Below, one piece after another: positions 1 through 7,632 of a stretch of DNA of 21,425 nucleotides. A program made the translations under genes and the position numbers. Position 1 is the stretch's first letter; each line of letters starts with the position of its first letter. Source of the DNA: a virus; the IMG/VR virus record IMGVR_UViG_3300029319_000605, positions 1 to 21,425 of that record; one strand, written 5' to 3'. The notes beneath the pieces were generated by a model. It did not search any database, was not told the origin of the DNA, and saw nothing but the letters and a program-made list of their open reading frames with translations.

Positions 1-22
1 CGAAGCACGGTTATGAGAGTGG

Positions 23-337
23 CTAGTCGATTAGACCAGCAACGTCTTGGTACACACGAGTGTTCGGACGGAGTTCGACACTGTGGGACTTGCGTTGCTG
101 TTTATAGCCACGGCTATCCGTGTACTCGCTACCAGCCTTACGGATAGAGAGGATATAGGGCTTGCCCTGTATACTCACGGACCCACCGGAGTGTGGGTCG
201 AGTAGGCTGATTGCAGTGGAGTCGATATCGCCGTCAAGCCAGTATTTAACTTGTTCAATACCAGCTTTGTCGGTGTATGACTGTTTTGCCCACTGCAATG
301 CAGAGGACAACTTGGAGATGGCTTGTTTAATATTCAT
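23..337 (-). CDS. Hypothetical protein, 104 aa, divergent from the late operon
   Basis: This is the only credible minus-strand gene. The 104-residue product is basic and polar, with no signal peptide or membrane segment. Its C-terminal half (from about residue 48) alternates short beta-like stretches with basic patches and is rich in Lys, Arg, Ser and Tyr. I do not recognise the family. The ATG at 337 is the first start in the frame; an AGGA-like site lies about 13 bases upstream, which is long. Codon use is richer in G/C-ending codons than in the plus-strand operon, so the gene may belong to a different (early or middle) transcription unit or have another origin. The plus-strand ORF at 162-371 lies opposite it and looks like its shadow. 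I am fairly sure it is real but cannot give a function. Confidence 0.6.
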   Translation of the reverse strand: MNIKQAISKLSSALQWAKQSYTDKAGIEQVKYWLDGDIDSTAISLLDPHSGGSVSIQGKPYILSIRKAGSEYTDSRGYKQQRKSHSVELRPNTRVYQDVAGLID

Positions 338-384
338 ATGCTATGCTATGTCCTTTATGTTAAGTTATTGATTGCCAAAGCAAG

Positions 385-530
385 CAGGGGTAGAGGCACC
401 ATAGGAGCCGTCTCGGCTTTCAGGCTGTGGGAGGCTGGAGTGTAGGTTGACTAGGGACGAAGTCAACCGGAGTGACCCCCCATAGCGTGAAAACGTGACG
501 GGTACGGTGCAATGTGTATCACGTACTCCC
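385..530. other. GC-rich intergenic region with several potential hairpins
   Basis: Visible inverted repeats are: 404-410 with 414-420 (five Watson-Crick pairs plus two G-U, 3-base loop); 445-452 with 461-468 (perfect 8 bp, 8-base loop); and two mutually exclusive pairings, 493-498 with 519-524 (perfect 6 bp) and 500-506 with 522-528 (7 bp with one G-U). The pentamer CGTGA is directly repeated at 486-490 and 494-498, and both copies could pair with TCACG at 519-523. The G+C content is much higher than in the AT-rich DNA to the right, and I see no convincing ORF on either strand. It lies between divergent genes, so it could hold an operator, a leader RNA, a small RNA or a packaging or replication site. 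I found no tRNA fold or known riboswitch core. Confidence 0.4.
439..466 (-). promoter_or_regulatory. Candidate sigma70-like promoter for the minus-strand gene
   Basis: Read on the minus strand, TTGACT (complement of 461-466) is followed after 16 bases by TACACT (complement of 439-444). This matches the sigma70 -35 consensus at five of six bases and the -10 consensus at four of six. It would start transcription near 431 and give a leader of roughly 95 bases before the ATG at 337. The -35 element lies within the 3' arm of the 8-bp inverted repeat at 445-468, so the same bases may act as a binding site instead. This is a sequence-match inference only. Confidence 0.3.
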
Positions 531-573
531 ATTCTACAGTATTTTTTGAAACTTTTTTTATGTAAGCTTTTGT

Positions 574-825
574 ATGGAAAAAATCGGATTATTGCTGTTT
601 TTAGCCGTGTTGGTTAAATCAAATTCTGATATCCCAGTAGAGGATGGACAGCTAGGAGTCATAACTGCTCTAAATGACAATACAAGGCATCAATATGTCA
701 ATATTAGAGAGGGTGACAACTGGTGTTGGTTACATAATAAGTGGGAGAATGTTAGGATTGTTAACCCAAGCTGGAAACCAGATACACTAAATTATAGCCT
801 AGATACGCTAACACTTAATAATTAA
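574..825 (+). CDS. Small hypothetical protein with hydrophobic N-terminus, 83 aa
   Basis: The first 14 residues (Met, Glu, Lys, then a run of Ile, Leu, Phe, Ala and Val) look like a short signal peptide or membrane anchor. The rest is a polar domain with several Trp (about residues 50-67) and a single Cys at about 51. I do not recognise the family. Codon use is AT-rich like the main operon, which favours a real gene. No ribosome binding site is visible before the ATG, only T-rich DNA, which counts against it. It sits alone between the GC-rich intergenic block and the leader of the packaging operon. It could be a small accessory or exclusion-type membrane protein, but that is a guess from its shape. 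Confidence 0.42.
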   Translation: MEKIGLLLFLAVLVKSNSDIPVEDGQLGVITALNDNTRHQYVNIREGDNWCWLHNKWENVRIVNPSWKPDTLNYSLDTLTLNN

Positions 826-862
826 AGACTTAAACGCTTTCTGTTAAAGAAAATAGTAACTC

Positions 863-892
863 TTGCAATTAGTATAAAAAGGGTTTTATATT
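863..892 (+). promoter_or_regulatory. Candidate promoter for the packaging operon
   Basis: TTGCAA at 863-868 and TATATT at 887-892 are separated by 18 bases, matching the sigma70 consensus at four and five of six positions. This lies 50-80 bases upstream of the first gene of the plus-strand operon. In DNA this AT-rich such matches arise often by chance, and the -10 overlaps the A/T hairpin at 873-890, so both readings cannot be fully right. A phage-encoded polymerase promoter in this leader cannot be excluded. Confidence 0.28.
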
Positions 893-897
893 TTTTT
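873..897 (+). terminator. A/T-only hairpin followed by seven T: terminator-like
   Basis: TATAAAA at 873-879 and TTTTATA at 884-890 form a perfect 7-bp inverted repeat around an AGGG loop, followed directly by seven T (891-897). This is the layout of an intrinsic terminator, but the stem has no G-C pair and would be weak. If it works, it would end transcripts from the ORF at 574 before the packaging operon begins. It may instead be part of the promoter. Confidence 0.3.
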
Positions 898-940
898 CAA
901 TATTTTGTTCTGATTTATTTATTAAGGGGTAACTTTCTGA

Positions 941-1561
941 ATGTCAGTAAATTTAGACGACTATAAGAACGAGAAAGGTGAGTTAAGCTACGATAACCTA
1001 TGGAAGGAACTGTCTAATATGACGGGATTCCAAGCAGAAAAGCGTAGAGGAATTAGATTTGAGGAGGTACGCAATGCGTTCAATACTTACAAGGCTCAGC
1101 AGAATAATAGAACTGTGGATAAGGCTCTGGATTCTAAAGATGGAGTTCTATCTAAAAGAGTTTTATCAGAAAATGACGTCATAGACTACATAAACTCCAA
1201 AGCTAATACAACATTTACACTAGCTAAGGACCAGTACAGCACCTATGATGCAGAAGAACCACGATATATAGCAGAAATCAAGGTCCGTAACAAACATTAC
1301 GATGATTGTCTTATAGAATACGACAAATATATGGGTAATAAGGGTATAGCAGACATAAAAGGTAAACATTTTCTTTACATTGTAGTTGCAAATCCACATA
1401 TATACGTATTTAACCTACATAAAATAGGTAAAATTAACTGGGAAGACAGGGAAATGCCCAGAAATAGCCATTTTGGTGGGTATGATGATAAAAAAATTAA
1501 GAAAGTAGGCTATCTTAACATAAACAAAGCGAGTATGTGCTATGACTATACTAATACCTAG
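941..1561 (+). CDS. PD-(D/E)XK nuclease-like protein
   Basis: The 206-residue product carries a signature that fits the PD-(D/E)XK nuclease core. Asp103 is followed eight residues later by Glu112-Ile-Lys114 on a predicted beta strand (sequence around RYIAEIKVR). A helix and a hydrophobic strand (about 143-158, FLYIVVANPHIYVF) come next, as in the beta-beta-alpha-beta fold of this superfamily. Such enzymes cut DNA with Mg2+ held by the Asp and Glu. The N-terminal 60 residues are charged and helical. The ATG is preceded by AAGGGG about 11 bases upstream. The gene opens the plus-strand operon, just ahead of the terminase genes, so a role in host DNA breakdown, genome processing or a Holliday-junction step before packaging is plausible. 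The motif match is by eye; the superfamily is highly diverse, so the function is tentative. Confidence 0.55.
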   Translation: MSVNLDDYKNEKGELSYDNLWKELSNMTGFQAEKRRGIRFEEVRNAFNTYKAQQNNRTVDKALDSKDGVLSKRVLSENDVIDYINSKANTTFTLAKDQYSTYDAEEPRYIAEIKVRNKHYDDCLIEYDKYMGNKGIADIKGKHFLYIVVANPHIYVFNLHKIGKINWEDREMPRNSHFGGYDDKKIKKVGYLNINKASMCYDYTNT

Positions 1562-1567
1562 AAACAC

Positions 1568-1579
1568 TTATTATAATAA
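1568..1579 (+). promoter_or_regulatory. Perfect 12-base A/T palindrome containing TATAAT
   Basis: TTATTATAATAA is a perfect palindrome in the 47-base gap before the probable small terminase gene. It contains an exact -10 consensus (TATAAT, 1572-1577), but I see no matching -35 at the usual distance. It could be a weak extra promoter start or chance in AT-rich DNA. Confidence 0.2.
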
Positions 1580-1608
1580 ATCAGTAACATCCACATCTTG
1601 GGGCTATA

Positions 1609-2394
1609 TTGTTTTCAGTAACGATTAACCACAAAGACGTAGGTCCCACAGATTACATAATCTATACAAAAGACGAAGCTTTAAAAAATAAAGTACCCTT
1701 TCGTCATTGGCAGAAAGCAGAACAAGGTGAGTATGCACTAACGGATGACAACTACGTAGCACGACTTATAAAGAAAAAAGAATATGAGGCGTCTAAGGAT
1801 GGTAGAAAGTCCTATTACTTTAGGTTTCCTTTTGGCTATATTATGTGGGATAGCAAATACCCTACTAAGAAACTTAATTGTGGGGGTAGAGTTACTAATA
1901 CCACTATGACTGGTAAGAACTGGTTAGAGGTTAGATGTGGTAGTAATGATTATCAAGACTTAGCATTCTGGGCGGCAGTAACAGAAAACAGAGATGTTGC
2001 CATTGACAAGGTATATGGTAGCGTTAGTACTGGTAAGCGTAGAAAACTAAAACGACATATGAGAACGGAGGCGTTTAAAACTATGAAAAGAGATGAAGCA
2101 CAAAAATTATTATCTGATAATATGATGGATGCTGATTATTTCATTGATTTAATGAAACAGGGTGTAGAGATAGCATTAAAGAAAGAAGACGTTAATGGAA
2201 TAAGGGGTTTCGTTAACGATGGTATGGAAATACACGGAATGAAAGATAAAGAAACAGTAACGGTTACTGATAAACTAGAAGCCGTCCAGACCAGAGCATT
2301 GATAGATAATATTAACCAAGAGGAGAATAAGTTAATTGCAACAAGGAAACAGGAGGTCCCAGTTGAAAATAACAGCACCATTGAGGAAGACTAG
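1609..2394 (+). CDS. Probable terminase small subunit
   Basis: Small terminases recognise the phage DNA and load it onto the large terminase. This assignment rests mainly on position (one gene before terL) and on layout. A compact N-terminal half (about 1-130) is rich in aromatic and basic residues. It is followed by a basic patch with a run of Lys and Arg near 142-150, then helices (about 158-205), and an acidic tail (about 215-261) suited to subunit assembly. I see no clear helix-turn-helix, so sequence alone does not prove the call. The start is TTG at 1609, the first start codon after the in-frame stop at 1585; a GGGG run lies close upstream and no ATG alternative exists near the 5' end. 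Its 3' end overlaps the next gene. Confidence 0.5.
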   Translation: MFSVTINHKDVGPTDYIIYTKDEALKNKVPFRHWQKAEQGEYALTDDNYVARLIKKKEYEASKDGRKSYYFRFPFGYIMWDSKYPTKKLNCGGRVTNTTMTGKNWLEVRCGSNDYQDLAFWAAVTENRDVAIDKVYGSVSTGKRRKLKRHMRTEAFKTMKRDEAQKLLSDNMMDADYFIDLMKQGVEIALKKEDVNGIRGFVNDGMEIHGMKDKETVTVTDKLEAVQTRALIDNINQEENKLIATRKQEVPVENNSTIEED

Positions 2395-2935
2395 CTTTAC
2401 TAACTGGTATATAGTTAGAAAAATGCTACATATAGAAGAAATTGATGAAGTAAAAGAATTAGTAAGTACAATAGGATTAACCACTGCTAAGACTCTAGGT
2501 AATAATGATAACTATAGAGAAAGTTGGATAAAATGGTTACCCGATTGTGATACAAGTGAGTATAAATGGTTATACAACAGAATATGGAAATGGGCTAATA
2601 TAGCCAATGATGATAACTGGGGGTTTGAAATTGCAGGTTGGAAAGATAAGTTGCAGTATACTTTTTATGATGCTCCGAGTGGTCATTATGATTTTCATAC
2701 TGACTTCGGTGGTAAAGGGATAGACCATAGAAAAATTAGTAGTACAACTTTATTAACAAAACCAGACAAAGGTGGAGAGCTAATGTTTAAAATAGGAAAT
2801 GAAGATATACCTATTGACTTGGAAGTAGGAGATGCTGTATTCTTTCCTTCTTGGGTAAGTCACGCTGTAAAACCTGTTGAGTCTGGTACTAGAGAAAGTA
2901 TAGTATCGTGGATATCGGGACAACCGTTCAGGTAG
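2363..2935 (+). CDS. PKHD-type 2-oxoglutarate/Fe(II)-dependent oxygenase
   Basis: The 190-residue protein has the double-stranded beta-helix signature of 2OG-Fe(II) oxygenases: His112-x-Asp114 (in YDFHTDFGG), distal His167 (in WVSHAV) and Arg177 ten residues later (in GTRESIVSW) for the 2-oxoglutarate carboxylate. The text RKISSTTLLT...GGELMF is typical of the PKHD/prolyl-4-hydroxylase branch (SM-20, PiuC/YbiX-like) rather than AlkB. Such enzymes use O2 and 2-oxoglutarate to hydroxylate a side chain, often proline. I chose the TTG at 2363 because a perfect AGGAGG ends six bases before it; an upstream TTG at 2336 lacks this, and an ATG at 2423 would give a shorter protein. It overlaps the gene before it by 32 bases and terL by 28. 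The substrate is unknown; the collagen-like protein encoded downstream is an attractive candidate. Confidence 0.9.
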   Translation: MKITAPLRKTSFTNWYIVRKMLHIEEIDEVKELVSTIGLTTAKTLGNNDNYRESWIKWLPDCDTSEYKWLYNRIWKWANIANDDNWGFEIAGWKDKLQYTFYDAPSGHYDFHTDFGGKGIDHRKISSTTLLTKPDKGGELMFKIGNEDIPIDLEVGDAVFFPSWVSHAVKPVESGTRESIVSWISGQPFR

Positions 2936-4422
2936 ACAGCTTTGAGGAGAAGTGGGCACAGACGAATGCTTTAAAAAAGCTGAAGTCGAATATTGGCTTG
3001 TTTGGCAAGACAATGTTCCCCACTGCTCTTAATAAAGAAGTACCTCCTTTCCACCACGAGATATATAAATCCTTGTCCGATGAGACTCTAAGGCGAGTGC
3101 TTATTGCGGCTCCTCGTGGAACTGCTAAAAGTACAGTGACCTCCTTGATTCTACCCCTTCACAAGATAGCCTTTAAGCCATCGGACGAGGACCTGTTTAT
3201 GGTAATTATATCGGAAAGTCAAACACAAAGTATTAATTTCTTATCAAGGATTAAATACCATCTTGAAAATTCTGCAAACTTTAAACAAATGTTTGGGGAT
3301 TTTGGACCCGAAACAGCTAAACGATGGACAAACAACGACATCGTACTTAATAATGGTGCTCGTATTGTGGCTGTGGGTACTGGTCAGCGTGTTCGGGGGT
3401 TTATCGAAGGTGATACTCGTCCTAATCTCATTATCGTAGATGACTACGAATCAGAATTAAACGCCTCTACACCAGAGGGTCGTGCTAAAAATAGAAAGTG
3501 GATAACAGAAGCTGTAATCCCATCTTTGTCTGATGAGGGTAGAGTAGTTATGATTGGCACTGTTATATCTGAAGATTGTTTCTTATATTGGGCTAAAGAA
3601 TCTCCAGCTTGGAATGTACTGTGGTTTTCTATATATGACGACAATGGTAAAAGTATATGGGAAGAAAGATTTCCAGAGGAGCGTATCCAACAAATAAAAC
3701 AGGAGTTTGAATCTGTAGGAAACTTAAATGGTTTTTATCAAGAGTATATGAATGAAGCACAGTCTCCTGACAATGCACCATTTAAGCCAGAGTATATAAA
3801 ATTACATCATTATGAGTTTAAAAGAGAAAAAGGACAAAATCTACTCGTGCGTACTGTTGATGGTAAAACAGAGCGTAAACCAGTTGAGCTATATTGTGGG
3901 ATTGACCCTGCTAGTAGTCTCTCTGCTCGTAGTGACTTTTTTGTTATTGCTACTATGGCTATTGACTCTGATGGCAATAAATATATCGTGGATATACTCA
4001 GAGATAAGCTCGACCCTGCGATACAGCCAGAAACTATTATTAAGGTTTACAAAAAATACAGACCTAAAAGGATGAAAATTGAGACAGTGGGCTACCAAGA
4101 GGCACTGAGGAGTAACGTAAGAAAGATGATGCTAGACCAGTCTTTGTATATACCGGGACTAGAAAAAGGCATAAAACCAAGGCAAAAGAAATCCGAAAGA
4201 TTGTTGTCCTTGGTTGCCCCACTCGCTAGAGGTGAATTTTATTTTAGACCTAATGACATACACGCACAGCAAGAGTTTTTGTCTTACCCTAGAGGTAAAC
4301 ACGATGATATATTAGATGCTGTTTATTATGCACTGGATGGAGCTAAACCATCTAGAAAAAGTGAGTTTGACCCTAACTATAAGGAAAAGCCTAGAAAAGT
4401 CCTTGACTGGTTGACAATGTAA
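2908..4422 (+). CDS. terL: Terminase large subunit (packaging ATPase and nuclease)
   Basis: This is the motor that pumps DNA into the prohead through the portal and cuts it. The 504-residue protein has both expected parts. The ATPase has a Walker A-like loop APRGTAKS at 68-75, Walker B IIVDDYE at 175-181 and a coupling motif GTVIS at 217-221. The RNase H-fold nuclease has Asp333 in CGIDPASS, Glu392 in KIETVGY and Asp466/Asp467/Asp470 in HDDILDAVYYAL. Length is normal for the family. The start is GTG at 2908, overlapping the oxygenase end by 28 bases; the next ATG would lose the conserved N-terminal region. Only a loose purine stretch lies upstream, so translation may be coupled to the oxygenase gene. 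The 5' part is somewhat richer in G+C than the rest. Confidence 0.97.
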   Translation: MDIGTTVQVDSFEEKWAQTNALKKLKSNIGLFGKTMFPTALNKEVPPFHHEIYKSLSDETLRRVLIAAPRGTAKSTVTSLILPLHKIAFKPSDEDLFMVIISESQTQSINFLSRIKYHLENSANFKQMFGDFGPETAKRWTNNDIVLNNGARIVAVGTGQRVRGFIEGDTRPNLIIVDDYESELNASTPEGRAKNRKWITEAVIPSLSDEGRVVMIGTVISEDCFLYWAKESPAWNVLWFSIYDDNGKSIWEERFPEERIQQIKQEFESVGNLNGFYQEYMNEAQSPDNAPFKPEYIKLHHYEFKREKGQNLLVRTVDGKTERKPVELYCGIDPASSLSARSDFFVIATMAIDSDGNKYIVDILRDKLDPAIQPETIIKVYKKYRPKRMKIETVGYQEALRSNVRKMMLDQSLYIPGLEKGIKPRQKKSERLLSLVAPLARGEFYFRPNDIHAQQEFLSYPRGKHDDILDAVYYALDGAKPSRKSEFDPNYKEKPRKVLDWLTM

Positions 4423-4439
4423 TTTGTAAACTCGCCCCA

Positions 4440-6605
4440 ATGGCGTACGAAGAAAGGGAAGACTCTATCCCCGAGGATATTGTCGACTCTACACAACAAA
4501 TATGGAAAACCTATTCCAATAAAAGGGAATTATGGGCTGAACAAGCTCAAGAAGATGCTGAATTTAGGCTTGGTAGACAGTGGACAGCAGAGCAACAAAG
4601 AATTTTACTTGAGAGGGGACAAGCTCCACTCGTAGTTAATCGTATCCACCCAGCAGTAGAAGCCGCCAAGGCTTTACTTACTTCAGGCAAACCACAGTTT
4701 AGAGTATCACCTAGAGAAGATAGTGACAATAAAGTTGCTCAAATCTTTAATGGACTACTTGAATATATGTGGTACATATCAGACGGAACTCAGGCACTCC
4801 GCAACGCAATAGACGACTATTATACAATGGGACTCGGTGCTATGATGGTTTACATTGACCCTCTCAAAGATTTTGGTCGTGGTGAAGTTTGTTTTCACGA
4901 TGTTGACCCGTTAGATATTTATATAGACCCTAATTCTAGAGATAGACTAGGTGATGACGCAGAAAACATCATTATTAGCAGAATGTTTACAAAAGAACAA
5001 GCTATGAAGATGTACCCTCAATATGAAACTGCAATAAAAAACGCCACATCAGATTTACATACAGATAGACCTACTACTCAAAGAGTAGATGATAAAGGTA
5101 TTGTATTTCCAGAAGACACTGCAACTAAAACAGATTCTTCTTATAACGAGAACTCTGAATATATAAGAGGTTACGAGCGTTACTATAAAGTATGGGTTAA
5201 ACGATTCCACGTAAAGAACAATATAGATGGAGTTGAAGAAGTATTTGATGAAGACGCTATTCAAGAGTATTTACAAAGACCAGCTATAAAGATAAATGGT
5301 ATGCCCATCACAGATGCAAAAAAGGGCGAAGCATTGATTGCACAGGTAATGCAACAATATGAAGCAATGGTTCAAAAGGCAGAAATGGAACAGGAACCTG
5401 AACCAGAAATGCCACAAATAGAGGAATTAACATATGCCGACTTAGTAGAAGAAGGACTTATAGAGACCGTGTCAGTTCCAGTACAAAGGGTTAAGATGTG
5501 CGTCATTATGGGAGACAAATACTTATACTCCCGTATCTTACCTACGGAACACTATCCAATCATATTGTTTATGAACATACATACAAGAACACCCTACCCG
5601 GTTTCTGATGTTAGGATGGTAAAGGATATGCAAGAATATATCAACAAGACACGGTCTCTTATAATTGCACACGCAACTACTAGTACAAATACAAAGATTT
5701 TAATACCAAGTGGTTCAGTTGATATGCAAGACTTTGAACAGCGTTGGGCACAACCGGGTGTGGCTATTGAGGTTGATATGGATTCTGGTGCTCCACAACC
5801 GGTACAGCCCACACCATTACCAAATACCTTATATCAAAATGAACAAGTAGCTAAAACAGATATAGACCACGCATTAGGTTTATATGAACTTATGCAAGGT
5901 AATGCAGAAGCGGCACCTCATACATATAAAGCTACAGTATCACTTGATGAATTTGGTCAAAGAAAAATTAAATCTAAGTTACAAGACTTAGAATCTGGTT
6001 TAGTTAGAATGGCAAAGGTAGCTATTCCATTAATGCAGGAACTTTATCAAGCAGAAAAAGTAGTACGTATAGTACAGCCTAACAATAGTATTTCAGAGTT
6101 TGCTATAAATAAAAAGCTATACGATGATAAAACTGGAGAATTGAGCGTTATGAACGATATCTCGAGAGGTGCTTTTGATGTTGTAGTAGTAACAGGTTCT
6201 ACATTACCTACAAATAGATATGCACAGCTTGAGTTGTATATGGATGCTTATAAAAATGGTATTATAGATAAGCAAGAAGTTCTAAAGAAAACAGAAGTGT
6301 TTGATATGGAGGGTGTATTGAAGAGAACAGATGTAGTGGGTCAGTTACAACAAAAAGTTCAATCGCAAGAAGAACAGATTAAAAAATTAAAAGGTGATAT
6401 GCAAACTCGTGAAAGAGAAGTATATCACGCTAAGCAAAGAGCTGAAATAGAAAAATTTAAGTCGGAACTCGACAAAACACAGGCACAAAGTAAAGCGTCT
6501 GCTAAAATGTTCGAGAAACGTCTTGATGACGCTTTAGGACAAGCGAAGGGCGAAGTTCGTAGAACAATCGCCGAAAGTAGAAAAGGTAGCACCTCTGAGT
6601 CCTAA
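4440..6605 (+). CDS. Portal protein (P22-type)
   Basis: The portal forms the ring at one head vertex through which DNA enters and leaves, and it binds terminase and the neck. The 721-residue product has the length and N-terminal pattern of P22-like portals: a helical start, W-x-x-E-Q...D..F..G.QW near 32-49, a PLVVNRI-type segment (64-70) followed by a long helix, then LDIYIDPNSRDRL at about 153-165. An acidic insertion (Glu, Pro and Gln-rich, about 318-335) and a strongly helical coiled-coil C-terminus (about 635-715) fit the barrel region of long portals. It begins 17 bases after terL; no clear ribosome binding site is seen before the ATG. Confidence 0.92.
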   Translation: MAYEEREDSIPEDIVDSTQQIWKTYSNKRELWAEQAQEDAEFRLGRQWTAEQQRILLERGQAPLVVNRIHPAVEAAKALLTSGKPQFRVSPREDSDNKVAQIFNGLLEYMWYISDGTQALRNAIDDYYTMGLGAMMVYIDPLKDFGRGEVCFHDVDPLDIYIDPNSRDRLGDDAENIIISRMFTKEQAMKMYPQYETAIKNATSDLHTDRPTTQRVDDKGIVFPEDTATKTDSSYNENSEYIRGYERYYKVWVKRFHVKNNIDGVEEVFDEDAIQEYLQRPAIKINGMPITDAKKGEALIAQVMQQYEAMVQKAEMEQEPEPEMPQIEELTYADLVEEGLIETVSVPVQRVKMCVIMGDKYLYSRILPTEHYPIILFMNIHTRTPYPVSDVRMVKDMQEYINKTRSLIIAHATTSTNTKILIPSGSVDMQDFEQRWAQPGVAIEVDMDSGAPQPVQPTPLPNTLYQNEQVAKTDIDHALGLYELMQGNAEAAPHTYKATVSLDEFGQRKIKSKLQDLESGLVRMAKVAIPLMQELYQAEKVVRIVQPNNSISEFAINKKLYDDKTGELSVMNDISRGAFDVVVVTGSTLPTNRYAQLELYMDAYKNGIIDKQEVLKKTEVFDMEGVLKRTDVVGQLQQKVQSQEEQIKKLKGDMQTREREVYHAKQRAEIEKFKSELDKTQAQSKASAKMFEKRLDDALGQAKGEVRRTIAESRKGSTSES

Positions 6606-6639
6606 CAGAGCCTACATAATCAAGAAAAGGAGATAGCAA

Positions 6640-7596
6640 ATGGAAGACACATTGGCACCTGAACAGGTTACCCAAGATGCACCGGATGTTGCTCAAAATT
6701 CACCAATGACACCTGAAGATGCTTTTAATCAGACTCAGGATAAAAGTGGATTAATAGACGATTTTTTTCGTGCAAATAAGATGGACCAAGAAGAGTCATC
6801 TGAAGCTAACGCTGAGCCTTCACCAGTTGAAGTACCTACAGAACAGGCAACGGAAGAAGAGTCACCTATTGATAATGATGTCAAGCGTTATCAATATTGG
6901 CAAAGTGAGGCAGACAAAGCTCGTAATGAAAACGCTGAATTAGCTAAACGCTTAGAAGCGTTAGAAGCACAAGCTAGTCAACCTCAGCCAGACGATATGG
7001 AACCCATAGAAGAGGAGTTAACTTTTCCTGACCCACCGGCAAAACCCGGTAAACCGGCAGGATATAGTAGAGCTGACGCTTTGGATGACCCTAGTTCTGA
7101 AAGTGCTAGATACCTAGATGCTGTTGATAAATGGCGTGACGATATGGACGAATACAACAGATTACATCAGCAGTATACTCAAGCAGTAATGGTTGAGGAA
7201 AGGCAAAAGATACAGGAAGAACAAAAGGAAGCATTAAGGATTCAGGCTGAAAGAGAAACCTATAATAATAATATGGCACAGATGAAACAACATCTGCAAA
7301 GCAACTATCAAGCAAGTGATGATGAGATAGCTAAGTTTGTAGAAGTTATGGATGACCCAAAGAATATTACTGTAGACAACTTATTTCAGTTATATAGAAT
7401 GCAGAATGGTAATGTTGGTGCTCAACCAATGACTCAAACTGCACCTAATGAAAGCTTTGACCAAAGAAAAAGAGCACAGTCTGTGCCTACACCAATGGGT
7501 GTAGTACCCGGACAAAGTTCTTCTCAGCCTAATAGTAATGACTCGTTAATGGATTCTATGTTAAATGACTATAAAAAACGAAACCCATTCGGTTAA
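6640..7596 (+). CDS. Probable capsid scaffolding protein
   Basis: The 318-residue protein lies between portal and major capsid genes, the usual place for the scaffold that guides procapsid assembly and then leaves. It is highly acidic at the N-terminus (rich in Glu, Asp and Pro to about residue 75). Two helical charged segments follow, about 80-105 and 155-225, the second a likely coiled coil, with a proline-rich stretch between them (about 108-135, FPDPPAKPGKPAG). A flexible Ser, Asn and Gln-rich region leads to a short basic C-terminal tail (YKKRNPFG) of the kind scaffolds use to bind capsid protein. AAGGAG seven bases before the ATG fixes the start. The call is from position and composition, as scaffolds are poorly conserved. 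Confidence 0.78.
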   Translation: MEDTLAPEQVTQDAPDVAQNSPMTPEDAFNQTQDKSGLIDDFFRANKMDQEESSEANAEPSPVEVPTEQATEEESPIDNDVKRYQYWQSEADKARNENAELAKRLEALEAQASQPQPDDMEPIEEELTFPDPPAKPGKPAGYSRADALDDPSSESARYLDAVDKWRDDMDEYNRLHQQYTQAVMVEERQKIQEEQKEALRIQAERETYNNNMAQMKQHLQSNYQASDDEIAKFVEVMDDPKNITVDNLFQLYRMQNGNVGAQPMTQTAPNESFDQRKRAQSVPTPMGVVPGQSSSQPNSNDSLMDSMLNDYKKRNPFG

Positions 7597-7632
7597 CTTA
7601 TTAGTCGGTGGGTATAACTAGGAGATACTAAA

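Noticed and set aside
162-371. Plus-strand 69-residue frame opposite the minus-strand gene
   Set aside because: It lacks a ribosome binding site, and its composition fits the complement of the better-supported minus-strand gene.
385-530. tRNA, hammerhead ribozyme or known riboswitch in the GC-rich island
   Set aside because: I could not place a T-arm or anticodon arm, nor the hammerhead core bases, nor a known aptamer core.
2968-2982. TTTAAAAAAG run at the start of terL as a ribosomal slippery site
   Set aside because: Neither other frame gives a product of interest, and terL continues in its own frame with all motifs.
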